From Chloroflexota bacterium (GTDB lineage: Bacteria; Chloroflexota; Chloroflexia; Thermomicrobiales; UBA6265), in the NCBI GenBank assembly GCA_023389575.1, contig JAEWEG010000004.1, positions 1-62,386 of the forward strand: a DNA stretch of 62,386 bases. Reading direction: 5' to 3'. Position numbers and translations under genes: made by a program. This document shows positions 26,665 through 34,832 of this stretch, in pieces (the stretch's first letter is position 1; each line of letters opens with the position of its first letter). The notes below the pieces were generated by a model that had not been told where the DNA came from, made no database searches, and worked only from the letters and a program-made list of their open reading frames with translations.

Positions 26665-27390
26665 TCAGGCGGCCGGAGTGGCCCCCTCAGGGACCTCGAT
26701 CGGGTGGTTCGATACGAGCAGGTCGTAGTCGTAGATCGGCCGCAGGTCGAGGAGGACCTCCCGGTCGGCGGCGGTTGGCATCACGTCCCAGGTTCCGCCC
26801 GTTGAGTCGGCGAAGTTGCCCAGCACGATGTCGCCGCCTGGCTCCGCGTCCACCATGAACTCGCCGAAGGTCATCAGCGTCTCCTCGATCGCCTCGGTGT
26901 CGCCCTTGGCGGAAACGAGCAGTCCGAGATTGCCATCCTGAACGAGCAGCAGGCCGGAGTAGGAGCTTCCAGACTCCGAGGGCAGGATATGCAGGGACCC
27001 CTGGTCGCCAATCTCCACGTCTTCGGATACCAGGTAGTCCGCCTCGTCCTCGCCGAGAATGCCGCGAATCATCGCGTCGGTGACGAACATGTCGAACGCG
27101 GCGGACACATCGTCAGGCGTGCCAAACTCGAGCACCGTGACTTCGACGAGCGACGCCGCCGACTGCTCCCCACTGACCGGCGTGGCCTCTTGCGGGGGCA
27201 GGTTGAGGTGTTCATGCGTCACGTACCGCCGGGAATGAGCGGTTTCCAATCCATCCAGGAACGGGAGCAGATCGAGCGGTGAATCCTGGGCACTGGCGGC
27301 TGGAGTCACAACCGTGAGCATGACGGCGAGAACAACGGCGAATCGTGCAATCAGTCGAGACAAAACAGGGACCCTTTCCGAGCGACTCAT
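26665..27390 (-). CDS. Secreted protein of unknown function
   Basis: The 241-residue product has a Sec-type signal peptide (LIARFAVVLAVMLTVVTPAASA, cleavage likely before QDSP). The mature acidic domain of about 205 residues contains TVLEFGTPDDVSAAFDMFV and LLVQDGNLGLLVSAKGD, suggesting an alpha/beta fold. I do not recognise the family. The ATG at 27390 lacks a normal ribosome site: the GGAGG lies about 20 nt upstream and is the 5' arm of a small hairpin (27396-27415, arms GGAGGT/ACCTCC). A TTG at 27363, with GGAAAGGG just upstream, would give a shorter signal peptide and is a real alternative. Confidence 0.7.
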   Translation of the reverse strand: MSRSERVPVLSRLIARFAVVLAVMLTVVTPAASAQDSPLDLLPFLDGLETAHSRRYVTHEHLNLPPQEATPVSGEQSAASLVEVTVLEFGTPDDVSAAFDMFVTDAMIRGILGEDEADYLVSEDVEIGDQGSLHILPSESGSSYSGLLLVQDGNLGLLVSAKGDTEAIEETLMTFGEFMVDAEPGGDIVLGNFADSTGGTWDVMPTAADREVLLDLRPIYDYDLLVSNHPIEVPEGATPAA

Positions 27391-27497
27391 CGAGTGGAGG
27401 TCCGTTCGAACCTCCGTGAAGCGGCGCGATCGCCACAACCATCCTATATGCGGATGTAACGCGTTAACGGCACATTCTCTCAAATTGTCGCGATTCC

Positions 27498-28724
27498 CTA
27501 CGCCAGCGCCTCGATCGAAGCCGAATCGCCTGGATCGAGCACCGGTGGGTCGCCAAGCGGCACCAGGTCGGTGTGCATCAGGCCCGAGCCGGTCGAGAAG
27601 ATGACCACCTCGTCGCCTTCGCCGATCACGTTCCGCTCACGCAGCAACCGCGCCGCCGCGAACGCCGCGCCGGACTCCGGAGAAACGAAGAGCCCTTCGT
27701 CCGTCGCCGCCTGGCGCATCCCCTCCAGCAGTTGTGCGTCCGTCACCGTCAACGCCGTGCCGCCACTCGCTCGGACGGCGTCGAGGATGAGGTAGTCGCC
27801 AATCGCCACCGGTACCCGCATCCCCGGCGCCACGGTCGCCGCGTTTCGCCAGGCTTCGGCATGACGCTCGCTGGCCTCGAACGCCCGGACGATTGGCGCG
27901 CAAGTCTCGGCCTGCACCACCACCATGCGGGGCCGCTTCGGCCCGATCAGCCCCATCGCCTCCAGTTCGGCGAACGCTTTCCACATGCCCACGATGCCAG
28001 TTCCGCCACCCGTCGGGTAGATGATGACATCCGGCACCCGCCAGCCCAGTTGCTCGGCGAGTTCCAGCCCCATCGTCTTCTTGCCCTCGGCCCGGTACGG
28101 CTCCTTCAGCGTGGACACGTCGAACCAGCCGTGCCGCTCGGACCCCTCCCTGATCACCGCGCCACAGTCGTTGATCAGCCCATTCACCAGCAGCAAGGTC
28201 GCGCCGTAGGCGACACATTCGGCCTTCATCACGGCTGGCGCGTCAACCGGCATCGCGACAACGGCGCGGAGTCCGGCCCGCGCCGCGTAGGCGGCCATCG
28301 CCGCCGCCGCGTTCCCGGCCGAGGGGATCGCGATGATGGTCGCCCCCAGCTCCTTCGCCCGCGAGACGGCCATGCCAAGTCCCCGAGCCTTGAAGCTTCC
28401 GGTCGGGTTGAGCCCTTCGTCCTTCACCCACAGCCGCTCCAGCCCGATCCGGCGGGCGAAGCGGTCCGCGGTCAGCAGCGGAGTGCCAGCCTCGCCCAGG
28501 GTCAGGCGATTGGCCGGCTCCCGCACCGGCAGGATTTCCGCATAGCGCCAAAGGTTCCACGGACGCGATGCCAGCGCTTCCACAGTCATCTCCCGCCGGG
28601 CCTGGTCGAGGTCGTAGCGGGCCAGGAGCACCTTCTCGCACTCCGGGCAGGTGCGGGTCAATTGGTCGGCGGGGTAGACCCGGCCGCAATAGCTGCATTC
28701 GAGGTGACTGAGATAGCTAGTCAT
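27498..28724 (-). CDS. thrC: Threonine synthase
   Basis: The 408-residue PLP enzyme converts O-phospho-L-homoserine to L-threonine. A zinc-ribbon-like N-terminus with C10, C13, C26 and C29 (CSYC...CPEC) precedes the catalytic domain, as in many class II threonine synthases of bacteria and archaea. The Schiff-base lysine is near residue 112 (TGSFKARG), the asparagine loop is IPSAGNAAAAMAAY, and the phosphate-binding loop is PTGGGTGIVGMW. ATG 28724 has GGAG 9 nt upstream. It stands alone, away from homoserine dehydrogenase or kinase genes. Members of this subfamily can be hard to tell from threonine dehydratase or cysteate synthase by sequence alone. Confidence 0.87.
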   Translation of the reverse strand: MTSYLSHLECSYCGRVYPADQLTRTCPECEKVLLARYDLDQARREMTVEALASRPWNLWRYAEILPVREPANRLTLGEAGTPLLTADRFARRIGLERLWVKDEGLNPTGSFKARGLGMAVSRAKELGATIIAIPSAGNAAAAMAAYAARAGLRAVVAMPVDAPAVMKAECVAYGATLLLVNGLINDCGAVIREGSERHGWFDVSTLKEPYRAEGKKTMGLELAEQLGWRVPDVIIYPTGGGTGIVGMWKAFAELEAMGLIGPKRPRMVVVQAETCAPIVRAFEASERHAEAWRNAATVAPGMRVPVAIGDYLILDAVRASGGTALTVTDAQLLEGMRQAATDEGLFVSPESGAAFAAARLLRERNVIGEGDEVVIFSTGSGLMHTDLVPLGDPPVLDPGDSASIEALA

Positions 28725-28992
28725 GGGACTCAACTCCGGCAGGCTCGCAAGGGACTCTGTGGTGGCATCTTCCGCTCGTTGCGCGTAGGGCGCAAGTGAT
28801 TGACCGCCATCGAGGAGCGAGCGTGCTAACCGGGCGGCACAACGAACACTCCGAGAACTCGTAAACTGTGCGTTCGCCCTTGGATTAGGCTTCTCTATAC
28901 GCCTCGCAGAGGGAAGTGACGCGCCTTACGGCGTCGCATAGGTGTGACATGAGCTGGGATCCATGGTTCTTTCCCGAGAGGGAGTCTGGGAT

Positions 28993-29706
28993 CTAGCGAA
29001 AGGATCGCTGGTCTAGCATGATTCTGCCCTCGGGGAAGTCGACGGCGAGAACGACCGCGTCTGACTCGACCCAAGTAGACCACCGCCGCTCGCATGTGCA
29101 CTCGATAATTGACTCGGGGCCTAGAGAATATTTGCTGCCGCAATCCCAACACCAAACCTGAAAATTGTGGCAACGATCGCACTTGCCTTCCCACACCACG
29201 GCATACAAACCCTGGCTCTTGTAAAGTCGCTCCTGATCCCATAGCACCACGCCTCGACGATTTGGGTCGATGAGGCCGTAACAGGGCCCGTAGCATTCGT
29301 CCAACTCTGACCAATAGGTGCTGTTCAACACATCCTCTTCTGGGAGGATCGCAATGGTTATCGCTTCTTGAGCCCGTCGTTGCGCCGCGGGGGTCCATCC
29401 GTGGGGACAGACGAGGATGCCTCGGTCGGCCCGGCAGTCGCGCATCATTGCCTCAAGCGACTCGACCTCACCGACATCAAGCGGGCGTCCGTACCGTTTG
29501 GCGTCGACAAGGATGCGGGTCCGGCGGCCCGACGGTAGGCGCGCCTCGATCAACAGGTCGACTTGTCGCTGAACGTTGCTGATGGCTCCTTCGATGAAAG
29601 CGTTCATTTTGCAATTGATATCGGCGCCGATGGACTCGTTTCCCAAGACGAACGCAGCGGCGATCCGCTCATACATTTGGGAGTCCGGGCGAGTGGGCAT
29701 AGGCAT
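28993..29706 (-). CDS. Mrr-like restriction endonuclease domain with C-terminal zinc ribbon
   Basis: The 237-residue protein has an N-terminal PD-(D/E)xK-type nuclease core resembling Mrr_cat. D50 lies in RQVDLLIEA, the D-x-K pair is D68/K70 in ILVDAKRYGRPLD, and a following helix and strand (EVESLEAMMRDCRADRGILVC) are the usual Mrr layout. The C-terminal part contains cysteine pairs C176/C179 and C186/C189 (CDRC, CWDC) plus C203/C205, consistent with zinc binding. AGGAG precedes the ATG by 5 nt. The gene stands alone, without a methylase, and its base composition is visibly less GC-rich than its neighbours, suggesting horizontal acquisition. It may be a type IV-like defence nuclease or a DNA-repair nuclease. 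Confidence 0.8.
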   Translation of the reverse strand: MPMPTRPDSQMYERIAAAFVLGNESIGADINCKMNAFIEGAISNVQRQVDLLIEARLPSGRRTRILVDAKRYGRPLDVGEVESLEAMMRDCRADRGILVCPHGWTPAAQRRAQEAITIAILPEEDVLNSTYWSELDECYGPCYGLIDPNRRGVVLWDQERLYKSQGLYAVVWEGKCDRCHNFQVWCWDCGSKYSLGPESIIECTCERRWSTWVESDAVVLAVDFPEGRIMLDQRSFR

Positions 29707-30036
29707 CAGATCTCCTGTGACTCAAACAGTTCAAGCTGGGTTGCTCGGTCCCAGCTTGATTCCACGATTGGTCGCTAGGATCTTGTAGCGGTAATGTGGA
29801 CATCTGACTTTGCATCTCCGCACTCGCTAACAGCGAATCGTAATCGTCCCGGCCTGTGCGAAGTTGGCGGACTCTTCTCGCCGAGCGTTTTGGAGATGAT
29901 CTCCGAACAGTTATGTGAGTTCACAGATGTGCCCTTGGGTGCGCCGGGGGTATTGGACTTCGCAAACGGCTCGCCACACGGCGCCAGCGCGCCTGGACTG
30001 GCCGTAAACAGAGCGAGAGTGACACCTCCTGCCTGA
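29707..30036. other. Intergenic region, no confident gene
   Basis: These 330 bases are AT-richer than the surroundings, like the nuclease gene beside them. An 80-codon plus-strand frame (29794-30036) is present but shows no ribosome site or recognisable sequence. I saw no tRNA or strong hairpin. Confidence 0.45.
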
Positions 30037-31434
30037 TCACGCCAAGCTGGTGCCTTCACCACCACGGTCGGCCAGCAGTGCAAGCAGTGCCGCCGAGGTG
30101 TGCATCCCTTGCCACAAGCGTTCCACGCTGTAGCTCTCGTTAGGGGAGTGGTTGGCCTGTGGGGGATCGCCATAGGACACCAGGAACGATGGCAGCCCCA
30201 GCGTCTTGGTCCAGACGGCATCGGGAAGGCTCCCACCCACCAGCGGGATGTCGATCGGTCGCGACCCGAAGCCAACCTCGACCGCGTCCCGCACGACGTC
30301 TGCCAGCGGATGCTCGACCGGCGTGTACGACGGCAACATCCCGCCATCTTCCCGCGCGATCTCCACGTCTGGAGCATGCCTGGCCAGGTGCGCCGAGACC
30401 TTCTCCCAAATTTCGTCCGGCGTCTGGTTCGGAACCAGCCGCATGTCGATCTTCGCCATCGCGACGCTTGGAATGATGGTCTTCGAGCCTGGCCCGCCGT
30501 AGCCGCCGCTGATGCCCGCCAGGTTGAGCGTGGGTTGGGCCATGATCCGGTCCGCGTAGGGCAGGTCCGCTGGCGGAACCATCTCGTTCAGCCCGATCCG
30601 ACTGATCGCCTCGCCCACATCGAACGGCAACGCCTCCATCGCCGCCCGCGCGCCAGGCGTCGGCTTCATGACATTGTCATAAAAGCCATCAATCAGGATA
30701 TGGTTCTGGTCGTCGATCATGGTGTTCAGGGCGCGCACCAGCGTCCAGATCGGGTTTGGAGCCACGCCGCCCCAGTGACCGGAATGCAGGTCCCGGTTCG
30801 GTCCCTTTGTTCGCAACTCGATATAGAGCAGCCCTCGGACGCCGAACGAGATTTCCGGGTACGACGCGTCGGTCACTGGCCCGTCCGAGGTGTACACCAG
30901 GTCGGCGGTGAGCAGGTCGCGGTACATGGCGACCGCTTCGTCGAGGTGGGGACTTCCAATCTCTTCCTCGCCTTCGAGCAGCACCTTGACGTTGACCGGC
31001 AGTGATCCCGTTGTTTCGAGCCAGGCGCCGATCGCCGCGATGTGGCTGAAATGCTGCGCCTTGTTGTCCGCCACTCCCCGGGCGTACATTCGCCCATCCC
31101 TGATCTCCGGCTCGAATGGCGAGGAGAGCCACAGGTCGAGCGGATCGGCTGGCTGGACATCGTAGTGGCCGTAGAACAGCACGGTCGGTTTGCCGGGCGC
31201 GCCCAGCCACTCCGCGTAGACCATGGGGTGCCCGCTGGTTTCGAGCAGGCGCGGTTCGAGCCCGGACCGGCGCAGGAACGCCATCTCCAGCTCCGCGCAT
31301 TCCCGGATGCCGATGTCCTGCGTGCTGATGCTCGGTTGGGCCAGCAGCGTGAAGAGGTCTTCCAGCAGCCGGTCACGCTGGCTGTCGATGGTGGCGATCA
31401 CGGAGACAAGACGCGCTGGAGGGGTAATGGGCAT
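30037..31434 (-). CDS. M20-family metallopeptidase (dipeptidase/deacylase)
   Basis: The 465-residue protein is an M20/M25/M40 peptidase with a two-zinc site: His and Asp in FYGHYDVQP, Asp in RGVADNKAQ, catalytic and metal glutamates in LEGEEEIGSP, Asp in YTSDGP, and the last His in NHSPNE near the C terminus. The dimerisation lid begins with LRTKGPNRDLHSGHWGG. It likely cleaves dipeptides or N-acyl amino acids in the cytoplasm; there is no signal peptide. The ATG at 31434 is preferred because AGGAA lies 9 nt upstream; an ATG at 31443 would sit directly on that site. The MarR gene lies upstream on the same strand. Confidence 0.9.
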   Translation of the reverse strand: MPITPPARLVSVIATIDSQRDRLLEDLFTLLAQPSISTQDIGIRECAELEMAFLRRSGLEPRLLETSGHPMVYAEWLGAPGKPTVLFYGHYDVQPADPLDLWLSSPFEPEIRDGRMYARGVADNKAQHFSHIAAIGAWLETTGSLPVNVKVLLEGEEEIGSPHLDEAVAMYRDLLTADLVYTSDGPVTDASYPEISFGVRGLLYIELRTKGPNRDLHSGHWGGVAPNPIWTLVRALNTMIDDQNHILIDGFYDNVMKPTPGARAAMEALPFDVGEAISRIGLNEMVPPADLPYADRIMAQPTLNLAGISGGYGGPGSKTIIPSVAMAKIDMRLVPNQTPDEIWEKVSAHLARHAPDVEIAREDGGMLPSYTPVEHPLADVVRDAVEVGFGSRPIDIPLVGGSLPDAVWTKTLGLPSFLVSYGDPPQANHSPNESYSVERLWQGMHTSAALLALLADRGGEGTSLA

Positions 31435-31479
31435 GGAGTGCATTTCCTGAATCCAGGGATCGAATGAAAGAGAGGGCCG

Positions 31480-31986
31480 CTACCCGTCGGAGGGGGTGGT
31501 TCCGGGTTTGTCCCGGGTCGGTGGCAGTTCCAGCGTGCATTTCACGGCCAGATCGCGAACCTTTCGCAGCGCGGTGGCGAGTATCCGTTTCTCCTCGTCG
31601 TCGAGATATGTGGCGAAGTGACGGGCGATCCCCTCCGCGTACGCGGGCCAGGTGTCGCGCATGGCGCGTTCGCCCTCTGGAGTCAGAACCGCGTAGAGTC
31701 CACGCCGGTCTTCCGGGGTGGGTTCCCGGGCGATGAGGCCAGCCTTTTCGATACGGTCCAGCAGGCGGGAAAGTCCGCTCCGGCTGAGCACCACCCTGTC
31801 CGCCAGGTCATTCAACCGCAGCCTCCTTTCAGGCGCGTTGGCGAGCGCCACCAGCACGTCGTACCAGGCGAGAGACACGGTGTCCGTGTTGGCGAGGTCA
31901 CGTTCGATGCGGCTGACGGCGGCGGCATGGGCAAAGACGAATGCTTCCCAGGCTTCCAGATCGAGCGGGGAGAGTGTGTCGTTCAT
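31480..31986 (-). CDS. MarR-family transcriptional repressor
   Basis: The 168-residue protein has the MarR winged helix (about 32-110): LRLNDLADRVVLSRSGLSRLLDRIEKAGLI followed by the wing REPTPEDRRGLYAVLTPEG. Terminal helices form the dimer. It is divergent from the flavodoxin-like gene at 32130, and the space between contains palindromic TAGTTG-type sites, so it probably represses both genes and responds to a phenolic, oxidant or electrophile ligand. The start is not certain: ATG 31986 and ATG 31998 are both possible and neither has a strong ribosome site. Confidence 0.9.
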   Translation of the reverse strand: MNDTLSPLDLEAWEAFVFAHAAAVSRIERDLANTDTVSLAWYDVLVALANAPERRLRLNDLADRVVLSRSGLSRLLDRIEKAGLIAREPTPEDRRGLYAVLTPEGERAMRDTWPAYAEGIARHFATYLDDEEKRILATALRKVRDLAVKCTLELPPTRDKPGTTPSDG

Positions 31987-32007
31987 GGTGTCCAGCATAC
32001 GTCGAGG

Positions 32008-32025
32008 TAGTTGACACTGCAACTA
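32008..32025. promoter_or_regulatory. MarR operator 1
   Basis: TAGTTG-N6-CAACTA is a perfect 18-bp palindrome that overlaps the -35 box at 32011-32016 of the plus-strand promoter and lies just upstream of the marR start. Confidence 0.75.
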
Positions 32026-32039
32026 TCTGCTGATACGTT
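32011..32039 (+). promoter_or_regulatory. Promoter of the flavodoxin gene
   Basis: TTGACA at 32011-32016 and TACGTT at 32034-32039 with a 17-nt spacer. The -10 box keeps only the three most conserved positions. Transcription would begin near 32046, inside operator 2. Confidence 0.5.
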
Positions 32040-32042
32040 GTA

Positions 32043-32077
32043 GTAGTTGTCATTGCAACAAGTGCCATGACAACTAC
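32043..32077. promoter_or_regulatory. MarR operator 2, nested palindromes
   Basis: GTAGTTGTCAT at 32043-32053 and its exact complement at 32067-32077 form 11-bp arms. Inside, TAGTTG-N6-CAACAA (32044-32061) repeats operator 1 with one mismatch. The element covers the predicted transcription start. Confidence 0.7.
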
Positions 32078-32129
32078 TGTACCGGCGGTTTCGCCGGGGC
32101 CATCCAGAGTCGTATTCACGGAGTTCATC

Positions 32130-32768
32130 ATGGCCATTTCAGCTATCACGGATCATCCAGTCACGGTTGCCATCGCGTACACCAGCGGCGCCGGCCATAA
32201 TCGCCGGGTGGCCGAGCACGTTGCCCAGGGGGCCGCCTCGATTGAGGGCGTCAGTGTCGACCTGCGCGATGTCTCCGTGCTCTCCGACGACCTGTGGGAG
32301 GCGCTCGCCAGAGCCGACGCCATCGTGTTCGGGGCACCGACCTACATGGGCGGGCCGGACGGGCACTTCAAGCTGTTCGCTGATGCGTCATCTGCGGTCT
32401 GGTTCGACCAAGCGTGGAACGGCAAGCTTTCCGCCGGGTTCACCACCAGCGGTCACATGGCCGGCGACAAGCTCAATACGCTGGTGTCATTCGCGATCCT
32501 GGCGGCGCAACATGGCATGAACTGGATCAGTTATGGGGCGAAGGGCGGCTGGGATACGTCGGAGGCGTCGACTGACGACCTCAACCGGCTGGGAAGCTGG
32601 CTTGGGGTGTCTGCCCAGGCGAACAAGGATCAGTCGGCCGACCTCGCTCCCCCCGTGAGCGACCTCCGCACCGCCGAACACCTTGGCCGCCACGTAGCCG
32701 AGGCAACGCGTCAATGGGTGGCGGGCCGGAGGGTGATGATTGGCGATCTCGCCACCGCCGACCGCTGA
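32130..32768 (+). CDS. Flavodoxin/WrbA-like NAD(P)H:quinone oxidoreductase
   Basis: The 212-residue protein has a flavodoxin fold: an FMN phosphate loop near the N-terminus (IAYTSGAGHNRRVAEHVAQGA), a DAIVFGAPTYMGGPDGHFK segment typical of WrbA-like proteins, and a third FMN-contact region (FTTSGHMAGDKLNTL). Such enzymes reduce quinones by two electrons and protect against redox stress. The ATG at 32130 has CGGAG 8 nt upstream; the longer frame from 32067 would begin inside the operator. It is controlled by the divergent MarR protein, a common arrangement for quinone- or oxidant-sensing circuits. Confidence 0.87.
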   Translation: MAISAITDHPVTVAIAYTSGAGHNRRVAEHVAQGAASIEGVSVDLRDVSVLSDDLWEALARADAIVFGAPTYMGGPDGHFKLFADASSAVWFDQAWNGKLSAGFTTSGHMAGDKLNTLVSFAILAAQHGMNWISYGAKGGWDTSEASTDDLNRLGSWLGVSAQANKDQSADLAPPVSDLRTAEHLGRHVAEATRQWVAGRRVMIGDLATADR

Positions 32769-32805
32769 CCGGGATCAAAGCCTGGGGGCACGACCTCCGG
32801 ACGCC

Positions 32806-32836
32806 AGAAAGGGCCACCCATTGGGCGGCCCTTTCT
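32806..32836. terminator. Bidirectional terminator hairpin
   Basis: 10-bp arms (AGAAAGGGCC and complement) surround an 11-nt interior that can pair further (CCCA/TGGG). It lies between the convergent flavodoxin and RDD genes; A-rich and T-rich outer ends fit termination both ways. Confidence 0.8.
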
Positions 32837-32858
32837 CGTGCGATGCGGCGGTACCCGC

Positions 32859-33233
32859 TTACCGGTTGAGCACAAGCGTGTTTGCGAGGATATCGTGCAG
32901 CGCTTGCTTGCGCGCCGTGAACGCGGCCATGATGTAGCCGATGAGCAGGATGAGCGCGGAAAGGATCTTGGCGAAGTATCGACCGGTCGCGCGCATGAAC
33001 GAAATCCGCTGGCCGTTCATGTCGGCGACGTAGATGCCCATGGCGCTTTTGCCGATGGTGGCCTGTCGCGCCGAGCTTTCCATGCCGGCGTAGTACGCCC
33101 AGCCCAGGAACACACCGATGGTCGACGCGAGCCATTCCGCGAAGATCAGGTTCACTACCACGCCGACAATCGCCAGAATGACGCCGTCAATTAGTATCGC
33201 CACCGCGCGCTTCCAGAAACCTGCATAAATCAC
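32859..33233 (-). CDS. RDD-family membrane protein
   Basis: The 124-residue protein has the RDD pattern: Arg early in the first region (GFWKRAVAILIDGVIL, where the D of the motif falls inside the first helix), a second hydrophobic segment, then the conserved QATIGKSAMGIYV stretch and a third helix before the C-terminal ARKQALHDILANTLVL motif. The GTG at 33233 is chosen because GGGAGGGG lies 6 nt upstream; the longer frame to 33377 adds 48 residues without membrane or family features. RDD proteins are membrane proteins of mostly unknown role, sometimes linked to ion transport. Confidence 0.85.
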   Translation of the reverse strand: MIYAGFWKRAVAILIDGVILAIVGVVVNLIFAEWLASTIGVFLGWAYYAGMESSARQATIGKSAMGIYVADMNGQRISFMRATGRYFAKILSALILLIGYIMAAFTARKQALHDILANTLVLNR

Positions 33234-33396
33234 AGCGTACCCCTCCCATGTCCGCAAGATGGACTTGCGTGAGCGATGTCCCCATTGGTCCCGTTTGGAC
33301 AATTGTGTTGGACATATGCACGAAACACAATGGCCGTGGGGCCCCAATGCGAGAGGGAGGTGCCTCGAAACGTTCACCTCGTCGGTCGAAAACGAT

Positions 33397-33876
33397 CTAC
33401 TCGACGGTGAGGATGCCCACCATGCCCGCCTGCCTGTGCCCGGGCACCGAGCAGTAGAAGTGGTAGGTACCTGGCTTGGCGTTGATCTTCACCTTGCGCG
33501 TTTCCCCGGCGTTGAGGCGGCCCGAGGAAATCCCGAGATCGGCCAGCACCACGTCGTGCTGCATCTTGCCGTCGTTGCTGAACTCGATCGTGACATCGGT
33601 ATTGGCCGGAATCGTGAATTCCTTTGGCTCGAACCGGATATCGAGGGCGGACAGGATAAAGGTGTCCGCCTGGGCCACTGGCGAGGCCGCGGGAGACGCC
33701 GAAGGGGTCGCCGCGTCGCCGTGGTCGTGTCCGTCGTGCGCGGAGGAGCGGGCGATGCTCGTCACGCCGCCGATGGTGGCCAGCGCGCCGGCGCCAATCG
33801 CGAACAGGCGGCGACGATCGAGCGTGGTCGAGGCGGGGGTGGTGGAAGAAACGGATACCGGCTTGGTTCTGGACAT
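33397..33876 (-). CDS. Tat-exported cupredoxin
   Basis: The 159-residue protein has a twin-arginine signal (DRRRLFAIGAGALATIGG), a His-rich stretch HDGHDHGD, a SPAASP linker, and a C-terminal type 1 copper domain of about 90 residues. The blue-copper ligands are all present: His in MQHDVV, Cys in HFYCSV, His in PGHR and Met in QAGM. Such proteins carry electrons outside the cytoplasmic membrane. The domain is homologous to those at 34085 and 34833 but more diverged. The HDGHDHGD segment may bind additional copper. A redox partner is not evident in the window apart from the PQQ propeller protein. Confidence 0.9.
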   Translation of the reverse strand: MSRTKPVSVSSTTPASTTLDRRRLFAIGAGALATIGGVTSIARSSAHDGHDHGDAATPSASPAASPVAQADTFILSALDIRFEPKEFTIPANTDVTIEFSNDGKMQHDVVLADLGISSGRLNAGETRKVKINAKPGTYHFYCSVPGHRQAGMVGILTVE

Positions 33877-34020
33877 GGCGTCTGGTTACTCCGGGTAACG
33901 GCATGGGCACGCGGGCATGCGAATACGGCAACGCAGGCAGGCGCATCCACGGCGCGAAAACTGTGTGGTGCTAGGTCCCAGTAGCTAAACGTACCCGATA
34001 ACCCGACGGTTGCACACCAA

Positions 34021-34049
34021 GAACGGCCGCTCATGTCGAGCGGCCGTTC
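34021..34049 (-). terminator. Terminator hairpin
   Basis: Perfect 11-bp arms (GAACGGCCGCT and complement) with a 7-nt loop, located 36 nt after the stop of the cupredoxin gene at 34085. Confidence 0.8.
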
Positions 34050-34084
34050 CTGATTCGATGTTCGTTGGTGTTGTGGGGCGATGG

Positions 34085-34567
34085 TTACTCGACGGTCAGC
34101 GTGCCAACCATCCCGGCTTCGCGATGGCCCGTCACCGCGCAGTAGAACTCGTAGGTGCCCGCCGGGGCATTGATCGTGACTTCCGTGCTCTCGCCTCCAT
34201 CGAGCAGGTCCGAGGCGATTTCGAGTTCGTCGATGTGGAAGTCGTGCTGGAGCATGCCCTCGTTCGTGATGGTCACCACCACATCCGTGTCCGCCGCGAT
34301 GGTGAATTCCTTTGGCTCGAACGCGATGTCGACCGCGACAACGGTCACGTCGCCAGCGGGGGACGCCGACGGGGAGGCCTGCGGCGACGCGGACGGGCTG
34401 GCTTCACCGTGACTGTGCTCCGAATCCTGGGCGAACACGCCCGAGCCGACCGAGACCACTCCGGCCGCGGTCAGGATGGCTGCCCCGCCGAGGAGCGTGC
34501 GGCGGCTGATGGGGGCGGATTCCTGCTGCTCAGACCGGGTGCCGTCGCGTGATTCGATGTTGGACAT
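34085..34567 (-). CDS. Tat-exported cupredoxin, second copy
   Basis: The 160-residue protein has a twin-arginine signal (SRRTLLGGAAILTAAGVV), a short HSHGE segment, a SPSASPQASPSASPAG linker and a type 1 copper domain with ligands His (LQHDF), Cys (EFYCAV), His (TGHR) and Met (EAGM). ATG 34567 has CAGGAG 6 nt upstream. The copper domain is much closer to the C-terminal domain of the 34833 protein than to the 33397 copy; their 3' ends are similar at the DNA level too, indicating a recent duplication or gene conversion. It has its own terminator and leader, so expression is probably independent. Confidence 0.9.
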   Translation of the reverse strand: MSNIESRDGTRSEQQESAPISRRTLLGGAAILTAAGVVSVGSGVFAQDSEHSHGEASPSASPQASPSASPAGDVTVVAVDIAFEPKEFTIAADTDVVVTITNEGMLQHDFHIDELEIASDLLDGGESTEVTINAPAGTYEFYCAVTGHREAGMVGTLTVE

Positions 34568-34790
34568 GAGCGACTCCTGACGATGGTGAGATGGAAGATA
34601 AGGTGGCCATTGAGATGGACCACCCCGCACGTTAGCGCCTACCCGGCGGTGAAGTCAAACGAAGAGGGGCCGGACAGGAAGGTGTGCACGAAGTTTGCCT
34701 TCCATCGGAAGAGTCGTAATTGGCGTCCGACACGCGGGTTGCCTGGCGATCGCCGGATGCCGCGCCCGATCAGGCCAGTCTCCCCGGAAG

Positions 34791-34816
34791 ACAAGGCGGC
34801 GTAAGCGCCGCCTTGT
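34791..34816 (-). terminator. Terminator hairpin
   Basis: Perfect 11-bp arms (ACAAGGCGGCG and complement) with a 4-nt loop, 17 nt after the stop of the PQQ propeller-cupredoxin gene. Confidence 0.8.
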
Positions 34817-34832
34817 CACGGAAGGTGAGCGA

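Noticed and set aside
27396..27415. GTTCGAA within a short inverted repeat, resembling a tRNA T-loop
   Set aside because: No acceptor or anticodon arms can be drawn around it; it is a small leader hairpin.
28734..28992. Possible amino-acid leader or riboswitch upstream of thrC
   Set aside because: I found no T-box, peptide leader or terminator/antiterminator pair; only a short TTGCGC/GCGCAA repeat near 28779.
29794..30036. 80-codon plus-strand frame between the nuclease and the peptidase
   Set aside because: No ribosome site or recognisable composition; reported only as part of an intergenic stretch.
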